Below, piece after piece: positions 56,524-64,000 of a DNA stretch of 64,000 bases. The translations under genes were made by a program, and so were the position numbers. Each line of letters opens with the position of its first letter. Within the stretch, counting starts at the first letter, position 1. Below the pieces are notes generated by a model. It saw nothing but the letters and a program-made list of their open reading frames with translations. It had not been told where the DNA came from and did not search any database. The DNA comes from Mesorhizobium amorphae CCNWGS0123 (GTDB lineage: Bacteria > Pseudomonadota > Alphaproteobacteria > Rhizobiales > Rhizobiaceae): contig NZ_CP015318.1 in assembly GCF_001686985.1 (NCBI RefSeq), forward strand, positions 1,300,001-1,364,000, written 5' to 3'.

Positions 56524-57453
56524 CTAGCCGTTCTTGATCGATTGCCAATGGCTCAGCTGCTCTGCGATCAACTCCACCCGCCGCTGATTGTCGCGCCCGT
56601 CCAGGATCGCCAAATCCTCGGCCTCGGCGCGCAAATAGACGCCGGAGGTGCGCGCGTTGAGTTCCGGCTGCGTTTCCGCGCGCGTTATGAAATAGCCCGA
56701 CGCGCGATCGGCGGTCTCCAGCCGGATCTCGCCTGTCCCGTGCAGCTGCGGCGCGTTCGCATCCAGGGGCCGTTCTCCGTTCCAATAGTAGAAGATGCCG
56801 GAGGGCTCCTTCTTCTCCTTCAACGCTTCGCTCCAGTACCTGGCCGACAGGCTGCCATTCTCCTGCCATGAGCGACCCGTCAGCTCGAGCGCACCGTCGC
56901 GGTTTCGCGCGATGCGCAGCAGGCTCACGGCGGACGGCTCCTTCGCGGTGCGCTCCGACAGGGAAAACTGCCACCAAAGACCCTCTATGCGGGCGATGTT
57001 GCCCTCATTTTCGATTGCGCTCCGCAGCTTTTGATTGATCGCTCTCATCTCCGCCGCGGTCGCTGCCTCGCCGTACCGTACCGAGGTCAGGCCGAGCAGA
57101 TCGCTGGGAAGCTTGGCGCCGTTCGCATGGAGGATAAACGTGCGGCGCATCCCGAGGACACCCCCGAAAAGCCCGGCTTCGAAAACCACATTGTCTCGGG
57201 GAGAAGCCTGAGCCGATACCGAAGCGGACGATTCCGGCTGGCTCGCGCTCGTCCAGTCGTCCTGGGCGAATACGAAAGCGGCGAAGTCGACCTCGCGGGT
57301 AAGCTCGATGAGACGCCCCAGCGTGGTCGTCCCGGGGCTGAAGGAGGTCGTCCAGGGCTCGACTTGCGCGATCTCTTCAAGACCGCGTGTCAGCGCGTCG
57401 AGCAGTTTCTTCTGCTTTCCCGACGAGCCCAGGAAGATTCGCGGTTTGGCCAT
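56524..57453 (-). CDS. TIR-like nucleotide-binding protein, candidate NADase effector
   Basis: A 309-residue protein. The N-terminal domain (about 3-125) follows the TIR-like (PF10137) pattern: RIFLGSSGKQKKLLDALTRGL, then FVFAQDDW and RDNVVFEAGLFGG, where Glu92 is at the place of the catalytic glutamate of TIR NADases. The C-terminal domain (about 155-309) is beta-rich (EGLWWQFSLSERTAKE..., GIFYYWNGERP, GEIRLETADRASGYFITRA, RTSGVYLRAEAEDLAIL), and I do not recognise it; it lacks the STING fold marks I would expect. The start has GGAGGG 5 nt upstream. No CD-NTase or Argonaute gene is near. An anti-phage role is inference. Confidence 0.7.
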   Translation of the reverse strand: MAKPRIFLGSSGKQKKLLDALTRGLEEIAQVEPWTTSFSPGTTTLGRLIELTREVDFAAFVFAQDDWTSASQPESSASVSAQASPRDNVVFEAGLFGGVLGMRRTFILHANGAKLPSDLLGLTSVRYGEAATAAEMRAINQKLRSAIENEGNIARIEGLWWQFSLSERTAKEPSAVSLLRIARNRDGALELTGRSWQENGSLSARYWSEALKEKKEPSGIFYYWNGERPLDANAPQLHGTGEIRLETADRASGYFITRAETQPELNARTSGVYLRAEAEDLAILDGRDNQRRVELIAEQLSHWQSIKNG

Positions 57454-57571
57454 CCGTTCCCTCCAGCTGCGTGTCCGCCTTTGCTGCCGACATGGCCTGC
57501 GTGAACGACGGTTCGCCTATTGTATTCATCTCAGGGGAAGCAGCAACGGCGCGAAAGGCGCGATCTCCCGG

Positions 57572-58348
57572 CTACGCGTTCTCAGTCCGGTGCTGGAAGA
57601 ACTGCAGGAACAGCTCGCGCTCGGTGGTGATGTCGAGCTTCTCATAGATGCGGCGGCGATGGTTCTTGACCGTGCCGACGGTGATGCCGAGACGCTCGGC
57701 GATGTTGGCGGTCGGGTGGCCGGCCAGGATCAGCTGAACGAGTTCCCGCTCGCGCAGCGACAGCTCCGGCCACAGGCTCGCCGGAATACTCGGTTTCTGC
57801 TGCGGCGAGGCACCAGGACCGGTCGGCGCCGATGTACGGGAAAAGTTGGCCCCGCGCGCCCTGATGTCGAGCGCATGCAGCGCCTCGAACACCGGTAGCC
57901 GTTCCTGCAATTGGGCGATTTCGCTGTCCCTGAACGACGTCGTCGAGCGGTCGAGGAAGATGCCGAGGCACCAGTCGCCGCCATCGGCGAGCAATATGCC
58001 GACCTCGTCGCAGATTTCCGACTGCGCCAGGAAGCCGGCTATGTATTGGCCGCGCTTGGCCCTGTCGTCGGCAAACCGCTTTAAAGGCATGATGCCGAGC
58101 CGCCGCTCCTGTCGCCATGAGGCATAGAAGGGGTCGAACACATAGTAGCTGGCGAGGTAGCGCCGGACCATCTCGTCGGAGAAGCGGCGGTGCTTGACGA
58201 ATTCTGGCGTCTTCGTTGCCGAATAGCGGGTGACGGTGACGAGGTCATGCGCGATGTCGGCGCCGATCAGGTCGATCAGGCAGTCGACATGCCGGTCCGT
58301 GCCGGTGGCGGCGATCGCCCTGGCCAGCGGCGCCCAGATGTTGCCCAT
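57572..58348 (-). CDS. LuxR family transcriptional regulator
   Basis: A 258-residue regulator. The C-terminal HTH (about 195-250) shows LSLRERELVQLILAGHPTANIAERLGITVGTVKNHRRRIYEKL, the standard LuxR form. The N-terminal sensing part (RFSDEMVRRYLASYYVFDPFY...) resembles autoinducer/GAF-like regions but no acyl-homoserine-lactone synthase is nearby. I chose the ATG at 58348 with AGAGGG 7 nt upstream; 58354 is in frame. It is divergent from the acetone carboxylase operon and is the best candidate for its regulator. Confidence 0.88.
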   Translation of the reverse strand: MGNIWAPLARAIAATGTDRHVDCLIDLIGADIAHDLVTVTRYSATKTPEFVKHRRFSDEMVRRYLASYYVFDPFYASWRQERRLGIMPLKRFADDRAKRGQYIAGFLAQSEICDEVGILLADGGDWCLGIFLDRSTTSFRDSEIAQLQERLPVFEALHALDIRARGANFSRTSAPTGPGASPQQKPSIPASLWPELSLRERELVQLILAGHPTANIAERLGITVGTVKNHRRRIYEKLDITTERELFLQFFQHRTENA

Positions 58349-58466
58349 GCGCATGCCCTCTTCTCGGCGATGTCCGCCCGGCCGTCATTGTGTCTTTTGG
58401 CATATGGCGCGAGGGCGTCCTTCGAATCTAGCCTTGCGTCATCCTAGACCGAACCCCGAGGCGACC

Positions 58467-60626
58467 GTGACCCAGCCAAATCCCGCCGGCCCCATCGTCG
58501 GCAATCCTATCGTGATCGGTATCGACGCCGGCGGCACCATGACCGACACGATCCTTGTCGATCAGGACGGCCACTTCAAGATCGGCAAGTCGGCGACGAC
58601 GCCGAAGAACGAAGCCGAGGGTTTTCTCGCTTCGGCGGAAGACGCGGCGGATGCCTGGGGCATCTCGCTCGAAGCGTTGTTTTCCGGCGTCAACGTCGTG
58701 CTCTATTCCGGCACCGGCATGCTCAACACGCTCTTGTCGCGCACCGGGCGCCGGCTCGGCCTGATCACCACCAAGGGCCTGGAAGACATGATCCTGATGG
58801 GCCGCGGCCTGCAGGCCTGGGCCGACTATTCCTATGCCGACCGGCTGCATGCCGTGACGCATCACCATCCCGATCCGCTGGTGCCGCGCCGCCGCACGCA
58901 CGGTGTGACCGAGCGCATCGACCAGTTCGGCGACATCGTGCTGCCGCTCTACGAGCATGAGGTTTCCGCCGCCGCGAAAAGGCTGATCGCCGAAAAGGTC
59001 GAGGCAATCTGCATCATGACCATCTTCTCGCACGTCAATCCGGTGCACGAGAAGCGCATCGCCGAAATCTGCCGCGCGGAGGTCGAGAAGGCCGGCGCCG
59101 ACATCCTCGTCTACACCAGCCACGAGGTCCGTCCGGTCATCCGCGAGCAGTCGCGGCTGAACTCGGTGCTGATCGAAGCCTACGCCACCTCGCGCGGCCG
59201 CAAGCAGCTGAAAGGCATCGAGGATGTCTCGAAAAAGTACGGCTTCAAATATGGCGTGCAGACGCTGCTCTCCTTCGGTGGCTTGACCTCGATCAACCAT
59301 CCGCGCCTACACGAGACGATGATCTCCGGTCCGATCGGCGGCATCCTGGGTGCTGCCTATGTCGGCAAGCTGATCGGCAATGATTCGCTGATCTGCTCGG
59401 ACATGGGCGGCACCTCCTTCGACATGGGCGTTATCACCCGCGGCCAGACGCGGATCGAGAACGAGCCGCTGATGGACCGTTTCAAGCTCAACGTGCCGAC
59501 GCTGCATCTCGACACGATCGGCGCCGGCGCCGGCATGATCCTCAAGGTCGACCCGCTGACGAAAAAGGTTTCGCTCGGGCCGGAAAGCGCCGGCTCCGAT
59601 CCCGGCCCGATCTGCTTCGACCGTGGCGGCACCGAACCGACCATCGCCGATTGCGACGCAATCCTCGGCCGGCTGAACCCGCATTATTTCCTCGGCGGCA
59701 AGGTCGTACTGCAGGTCGAAAAGGCCCGGCAGGCCTTCGAGGAGAAATGCGCCCGTGTGCTCGGCGTCGGCGTCGAGGAGGCGGCCGAAGGCATGATCGA
59801 CATGCTGGAGGCCGACGCCAGCAATGCGCTGCGGCGCGTCATCTCCGGCCAGGGCATCCACCCGTCGGAGTTCACGTTGCTGTCGTATGGCGGCTCCGGT
59901 CCGTTGCATCTGGCCGGCTGCTCGCGCGGCATCGGCTTCAAGGACATCATCACCTTCCAGTTCGCTGCCGCCTTCTCCGCTTTCGGCTGCACGACGGCCG
60001 ATTTCATGCGCCGTCATTCGGTGTCGACGCAGCATGACATCCCCTCGCGCGCCGACGAAGCGACGCTTGCGGGCTTTGGTGCCAAGGTCACCACGGTGTG
60101 GAACGATCTGACCAAGGCGGCCGTCGATGAGATGATCGCCGACGGCCATGCCCGCGAAAAGATCAAAACCGTGCCGTTCCTGATGATGCGCTACACCGGC
60201 CAGCTCGAGGACGTCGAAGTCATGGCGCCGCTTGCCGAGGTCAATTCGGCCGACGATATGCGCAAGGTTCTCGACGAGTTCGAGGCGGTCTACGCCAAGG
60301 TCAACCACCGCGTCTCGCGCTATGGCGAGGCCGGCATTACCATCACCGAACTTGGGCTCATCGCCACCGCCGACAAGGTCAAGCCGGTGCTGCTCAAGCG
60401 ACCGCTCGGCGCCTCCAATCCGGCCTCCGCTCACAAGGGCGTGCGCGAGGCCTATATCGCCGGGCGCTGGCACAAGGCCGATCTCTACGAGATGGACCTG
60501 CTTCAGCCCGGCCATGAAGTGATCGGCCCGGCCATTATCGAACATCCTGCCACCACGCTCGTCGTTCATCCGCAAGACCGTGTCTTCGTCGATGAATGGA
60601 CGCTGCTTCACTATTCCCATGCTTGA
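58467..60626 (+). CDS. acxA: Acetone carboxylase-type beta subunit (HyuA-like)
   Basis: A 719-residue ATP-binding subunit. VIGIDAGGTMTDTIL near the N-terminus is the nucleotide-binding loop, DMGGTSFDMG lies mid-protein, and the remainder follows the HyuA/AcxA fold. The three-gene order beta, alpha, gamma and the presence of the small cysteine-rich subunit distinguish it from the hyuAB pair at 1517. Acetone carboxylase makes acetoacetate from acetone and bicarbonate with ATP. The GTG start at 58467 has CGAGG 5 nt upstream. The alpha-subunit gene starts 13 nt after its stop. Confidence 0.85.
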   Translation: MTQPNPAGPIVGNPIVIGIDAGGTMTDTILVDQDGHFKIGKSATTPKNEAEGFLASAEDAADAWGISLEALFSGVNVVLYSGTGMLNTLLSRTGRRLGLITTKGLEDMILMGRGLQAWADYSYADRLHAVTHHHPDPLVPRRRTHGVTERIDQFGDIVLPLYEHEVSAAAKRLIAEKVEAICIMTIFSHVNPVHEKRIAEICRAEVEKAGADILVYTSHEVRPVIREQSRLNSVLIEAYATSRGRKQLKGIEDVSKKYGFKYGVQTLLSFGGLTSINHPRLHETMISGPIGGILGAAYVGKLIGNDSLICSDMGGTSFDMGVITRGQTRIENEPLMDRFKLNVPTLHLDTIGAGAGMILKVDPLTKKVSLGPESAGSDPGPICFDRGGTEPTIADCDAILGRLNPHYFLGGKVVLQVEKARQAFEEKCARVLGVGVEEAAEGMIDMLEADASNALRRVISGQGIHPSEFTLLSYGGSGPLHLAGCSRGIGFKDIITFQFAAAFSAFGCTTADFMRRHSVSTQHDIPSRADEATLAGFGAKVTTVWNDLTKAAVDEMIADGHAREKIKTVPFLMMRYTGQLEDVEVMAPLAEVNSADDMRKVLDEFEAVYAKVNHRVSRYGEAGITITELGLIATADKVKPVLLKRPLGASNPASAHKGVREAYIAGRWHKADLYEMDLLQPGHEVIGPAIIEHPATTLVVHPQDRVFVDEWTLLHYSHA

Positions 60627-60639
60627 GAGGGCGACTGCC

Positions 60640-62844
60640 ATGTTGGACAAACCTGCCTCGGCCCTGCGCCTTCGCGAACGGCTGCTCGATTCCGAGCGGT
60701 TGATGGAAGAGACCGGCTGCTATGACGGCATCACCGAGCTCTCGCTGCGCAACCAGGACCCGCTGAAATTCGAAACGCTGCACACCAAGCTGCGCGCCTA
60801 TTGCGTCTCGGCGCGTGAAATGGCGCGCCGCATCTCGGCTTCGCCCGGCGTGCGCGAGGTCGGCGAAATGGTGGTGGCGATCTATACGCCCGAAGGCGAC
60901 GCCATCGCGCTGTCCAACGGCATCATGGTGCATGTCCATACGATGAGCCGCTTCATCAAATGGATGATCAAGAACAATTACGAGGACAATCCGCGCATTC
61001 GCGAAGGCGACATCTTCGCCAACAACGACGCCTTCATCGGCACCGTGCAGGTGCCTGACGTCATGGACGTAGTGCCGATCTTCCATGAAGGCACGTTGGT
61101 CGGCTGGGCCGGTGCTGTCTGCCACGAGCTGGAGGCCGGCGGCATCACGCCCGGCGGCGACGTCTGCCTGGCGCAGGAGCGCTTCACCGAAGGCCTGTTC
61201 GTCTGCGCCGAGAAGATCGGCGAGAATGACGAGATCCGCCGTGACTATGTCATCCGCTGCGAGCGCAATCTGCGCATGCCGATCTACTGGGTACTGGACG
61301 AGAAGGCCAAGGTCGCCTCCTGCATCGACATGCGCGAGAGCGTCAAGCAGCTGATTTCCGAGATTGGCCTCGACTACTGGATGAAAGTGTCGAAGGAATT
61401 CATCGAGGAGGGCCGCCGCGCCCAGCTCGCCCGCACGCGCCAGCTCACCGTGCCCGGCATCTATCGCGGCCACACCTTCTATGGCCACGTCACCGCCGGC
61501 AAGCCAGGCTTCCAGCCGCTCGGCGATCCAGACTGGCTCTACAACATCCCGATCGAGATGGAGATCGGCACCGACGGCAAGATCACCATGGACTTCGAGG
61601 GCACCCAACCCTGGGGCTACCATTCGATGAACTGCACGCCGGCCGGCATGGATGGCGGCATGTTCGTGACGCTGACCCAGCACATGAATTTCGAAGGCCT
61701 GGTCAATGACGGCGCCTGGATGGCGACCGAGCTGAAACTGCCGCATGGCACCTGGACCAATCCCGACAACGAGATGGTGGCGACGGCGACATCATGGGCG
61801 CTGCTGCTGCCGGCCTACGGCGTGTTCCAGCGGCTATTGTCGCGCAGCTTCGTCGCGCGCGGCTATGTCGAGGAAGCCTTTGTCGGCCAGGTAAACAGTC
61901 CGATGATCGAAATGGGTGGCGAGAGCCAGTACGGCACGCCGTTCGGCATGGCGCATTTCGAATGCGCCGCTGCCGGCTCCGGCGCTCTGGCCATCAAGGA
62001 CGGGCTCGACACCGCCTATGTCGGCTGGAATCCGGAATCCGACATGGGCAACATCGAGGTCTGGGAACAGTCGATGCCGATGGTCTATATCGGCCGCTCG
62101 ATCGTGCCGAATTCTGGAGGCGCCGGCAAATATCGCGGCGGCTGTTCGTTCATCTCGACCTGGCTGATCAACAAGACCTCGCACCTCAGGTTGCACACGT
62201 CGGAGCATTCCTCGCGCGTGTTCGACAATGGCGGCATGTGCGGCGGCTATCCGGCGCCGACCTGCCAGAAGCATCGCGCCGTGCGCAACTCCAACATTCA
62301 CGAACTGGCGGCCAAGGGCGAACCGCTGGCGCATGCGCCGGGCACGGACCCGCATGTCTCGGATTACGAGAGGAACATCGGTGGCGACCATGTTGTGGTC
62401 GAAGGCCCCTACATCACCGCCCCGCACAAGCAAGGCGACATATTCAGCCATTCCTACAATGGCGGCGGCGGTTATGGCGACGTGCTGGAGCGCGACCCGG
62501 TCAAAACGGCTTGGGATGTCGAGAACGGCTTTCTCACCCGTGAGGCGGCGGACCAGGTTTTCGGCATCGTGCTGAAGGACGATGCCGAGGGCTATCCGGT
62601 CGCCGATGTCGACGCGACCGTCAAACGCCGGGCCGCCATGCGCAAGGAGCGTCTCGCCAGGGCAATCCCGGTGGCGGACTGGATCGCCGCCGAGCGGGGC
62701 CGCGTCGAGAAGGCCGACTTCGCTCCGGAGGTGAGGAAAATGTATGCCAGCGCAATCAAACTTTCGCCGCGCTTCACCAAAGATTTCAGCGATTTCTGGA
62801 ACGTCGACGCCAGATCGATCTTCACGGCGGGAGCAAAGCCATGA
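60640..62844 (+). CDS. acxB: Acetone carboxylase-type alpha subunit (HyuB-like)
   Basis: A 734-residue subunit expected to hold the carboxylation site with a bound metal. Segments include GDIFANNDAFIGTVQVPDV, WAGAVCHELEAGG, GYHSMNCTPAGMDGG, GKYRGGCSFISTWLINK and SYNGGGGYGDVLERDP. It is longer than HyuB, with the N-terminal MLDKPASALRLRERLLDSERLM helix seen in AcxB. The ATG at 60640 has GAGAGG 8 nt upstream. It overlaps the gamma gene by 4 bp (ATGA). Acetone itself is the likely but unproven substrate. Confidence 0.85.
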   Translation: MLDKPASALRLRERLLDSERLMEETGCYDGITELSLRNQDPLKFETLHTKLRAYCVSAREMARRISASPGVREVGEMVVAIYTPEGDAIALSNGIMVHVHTMSRFIKWMIKNNYEDNPRIREGDIFANNDAFIGTVQVPDVMDVVPIFHEGTLVGWAGAVCHELEAGGITPGGDVCLAQERFTEGLFVCAEKIGENDEIRRDYVIRCERNLRMPIYWVLDEKAKVASCIDMRESVKQLISEIGLDYWMKVSKEFIEEGRRAQLARTRQLTVPGIYRGHTFYGHVTAGKPGFQPLGDPDWLYNIPIEMEIGTDGKITMDFEGTQPWGYHSMNCTPAGMDGGMFVTLTQHMNFEGLVNDGAWMATELKLPHGTWTNPDNEMVATATSWALLLPAYGVFQRLLSRSFVARGYVEEAFVGQVNSPMIEMGGESQYGTPFGMAHFECAAAGSGALAIKDGLDTAYVGWNPESDMGNIEVWEQSMPMVYIGRSIVPNSGGAGKYRGGCSFISTWLINKTSHLRLHTSEHSSRVFDNGGMCGGYPAPTCQKHRAVRNSNIHELAAKGEPLAHAPGTDPHVSDYERNIGGDHVVVEGPYITAPHKQGDIFSHSYNGGGGYGDVLERDPVKTAWDVENGFLTREAADQVFGIVLKDDAEGYPVADVDATVKRRAAMRKERLARAIPVADWIAAERGRVEKADFAPEVRKMYASAIKLSPRFTKDFSDFWNVDARSIFTAGAKP

Positions 62845-63332
62845 CCTCATACAGCAAGGAAATCATCCGCGATCTGGCTAGCGGTCAGCTGCCCTGGCCG
62901 CAGACACGGCGCATCATGAGCGCCTACAAGGACGATGACCGCTTCTTCAAGATGGTCGCCGTCCATCAGGACCGCGTCGCCTGGAAGGACCCGATCCTGT
63001 TGCCGGTCAGCGATCATCTCTTCATCTGCCAGAGCGGCGATGAGCGCGTGACCCGATGCGAATGTGGCCATTCCTTCGGCGACTACCGCAAGAACTGGAA
63101 GCTCAAAGCCGCGATCCATGTCCGCAACACGGAAGAGACGCTGCGCGAGATCTATCCCAACAGCGATCTGCCCGATCCCGCATGGATGGAGATCCGCGAA
63201 TTCATCTGCCCTGAATGCGGCACGCTGCATGAGGTCGAGGCCGCGGCACCCGGCTATCCGATTGTGCATGATTTCGAGCCTGACCTGGAAGGCTTCTACC
63301 GCGATTGGCTTGGCAAGCCGCTGCAGCCTTGA
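62841..63332 (+). CDS. acxC: Acetone carboxylase-type gamma subunit
   Basis: A 163-residue small subunit. Two cysteine pairs, Cys73-Glu-Cys75 (CECGHSFG) and Cys123-x2-Cys126 (CPECGTLHE), form a probable zinc-binding site, the mark of AcxC/gamma subunits. N-terminal YSKEIIRDLASGQLPWPQ is typical. The start overlaps the alpha-subunit stop, so the three subunits are coupled. Its presence is the main evidence that this operon is of the acetone carboxylase rather than the hydantoinase kind. Confidence 0.88.
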   Translation: MTSYSKEIIRDLASGQLPWPQTRRIMSAYKDDDRFFKMVAVHQDRVAWKDPILLPVSDHLFICQSGDERVTRCECGHSFGDYRKNWKLKAAIHVRNTEETLREIYPNSDLPDPAWMEIREFICPECGTLHEVEAAAPGYPIVHDFEPDLEGFYRDWLGKPLQP

Positions 63333-63396
63333 CCGGGCCTGTCGCCGGGCCTTGGATGGCGGCTGCTTTGTGGTGTGACTGCGGAGAACCTGTTCG

Positions 63397-64000
63397 ATGA
63401 CCAATCTCTCGGGCCGCAGTGCCATCGTCACCGGCGGTTTCTCCGGCATGGGCTTCGCGATCGCCACGGCGCTTGCCAGAGCCGGGGCCAACGTGGCCGT
63501 CGGCTCCTATGTGGCCGCGCCGGGCACGGGCAGGACCGACGCCGCCTATTATCCGGGCGCCGAGGAGATTGAACGGGTGCGCTCCGCCCTGGCGGCGCAT
63601 GGCACAAGGGTCTACGCCGCACATCTCGACGTGCGCGACAGCGATCTCAGCAATCGCTTCGTGGCCGAGGCGGAGGCCGCGATCGGGCCGGCCGACATCC
63701 TCGTCAATGCCGCCGGCACCACCGCCGAGCAACCGGTCTGCGGCCATTCCGACGAACTCTGGGACAAGATCGTCGACACCAACCTCACCGGCGCCTTCCG
63801 CGCCACCCGCGCCGTGCTGCCCGGCATGATCGGGCGCGGCTGGGGCCGTATCGTCAACATCGGCTCGACCGCGGCCTCCGTCGGCTGGAAGGACAATCCG
63901 GCCTATTGCGCCTCGAAGGCTGGCCTGCTCGGCCTGACCCGCTGCGTGGCGCTGGAAGGTGCCCCGCACGGCGTCACTTGCGTCATGATCAGCCCGACCT
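63397..64000 (+). CDS. SDR family oxidoreductase, partial (cut by window edge)
   Basis: The first 201 residues of a classical short-chain dehydrogenase. IVTGGFSGMG binds the cofactor; LVNAAG, NIGSTAA and YCASK supply the active site. It is like acetoacetyl/3-hydroxyacyl dehydrogenases and, 64 bp behind the carboxylase operon, might act on acetoacetate (for example as 3-hydroxybutyrate dehydrogenase). The C-terminus is outside the window. Confidence 0.85.
   Translation, partial: MTNLSGRSAIVTGGFSGMGFAIATALARAGANVAVGSYVAAPGTGRTDAAYYPGAEEIERVRSALAAHGTRVYAAHLDVRDSDLSNRFVAEAEAAIGPADILVNAAGTTAEQPVCGHSDELWDKIVDTNLTGAFRATRAVLPGMIGRGWGRIVNIGSTAASVGWKDNPAYCASKAGLLGLTRCVALEGAPHGVTCVMISPT

Noticed and set aside
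56524..58348. CBASS or Thoeris locus
   Set aside because: Only the TIR-like gene is present; no cyclase, ThsA-type or STING-type partner was found next to it.
59307..60650. Minus-strand frame of 447 codons
   Set aside because: Antisense to acxA, whose motifs are clear.

Overview
The window is a GC-rich chromosomal segment from an alphaproteobacterium. It is most likely a Mesorhizobium-type member of the Hyphomicrobiales. This is an inference from gene order (rpsA, cmk, aroA, a TIGR02300-type acidic protein gene and tRNA-Ala), from a Ros/MucR-family regulator, and from many short intergenic mosaic repeats of the kind seen in rhizobia. There is no CRISPR array, rRNA operon, intact insertion sequence or prophage.

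Layout. 1-5.3 kb: the 5' end of deoC, ferredoxin-NADP reductase, and a divergent hydantoinase/oxoprolinase-type hyuA-hyuB pair. 5.5-14.8 kb: gyrB, a secreted caspase-like protease with TPR repeats, an NADPH-FMN reductase, a cytochrome P450, an NDUFA9-like protein and a DoxX membrane protein. 15.0-22.6 kb: an amino-acid utilisation cluster with a Ldh-family imine or keto-acid reductase, a complete polar amino-acid ABC transporter, and divergently a dimethylargininase-like hydrolase coupled to a 2-ketoarginine decarboxylase-like ThDP enzyme. This looks like uptake and breakdown of arginine-like guanidino compounds. 22.7-28.6 kb: an SDR, then rpsA, cmk (joined in frame to a DUF6881-type domain), aroA, the TIGR02300 gene and tRNA-Ala(GGC).

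28.6-36.3 kb is more accessory in character: a lipoprotein, a luciferase-like oxidoreductase, a Ros/MucR regulator, a DUF6502/DUF5666 pair, a glycosyltransferase and a frameshifted sulfotransferase-like gene. Four copies of one 19-bp palindrome occur here, in two pairs. 36.3-41 kb: a nuclease-fold DUF2161 protein, two divergent DJ-1-superfamily genes (GlxA-type regulator and isonitrile hydratase-like), and a GntR regulator coupled to a Cys/Met-metabolism PLP enzyme. 41-49.6 kb: a sugar ABC transporter, a HAD hydrolase, two FGGY sugar kinases and a DeoR regulator, together resembling a carbohydrate uptake and phosphorylation locus.

49.7-58.3 kb: a small membrane protein, an aldehyde dehydrogenase (ketoglutarate-semialdehyde type) and a DUF1349 protein. 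These are followed on the minus strand by a two-domain GT32-GT62-like glycosyltransferase, a GT4-like glycosyltransferase, an SDR, a TIR-like effector candidate and a LuxR regulator. 58.4-64 kb: an acetone-carboxylase-type operon (beta, alpha and gamma subunits) transcribed divergently from the LuxR gene, followed by an SDR cut by the window edge.

The most unusual items are the four-copy palindrome set, the DUF6881-Cmk in-frame fusion, the lone TIR-like protein with an unrecognised C-terminal domain, the GT32-GT62 fusion, and the mosaic repeats, one of which abuts or enters the start of a glycosyltransferase gene. All functional calls come from reading the sequence; no database search was run.
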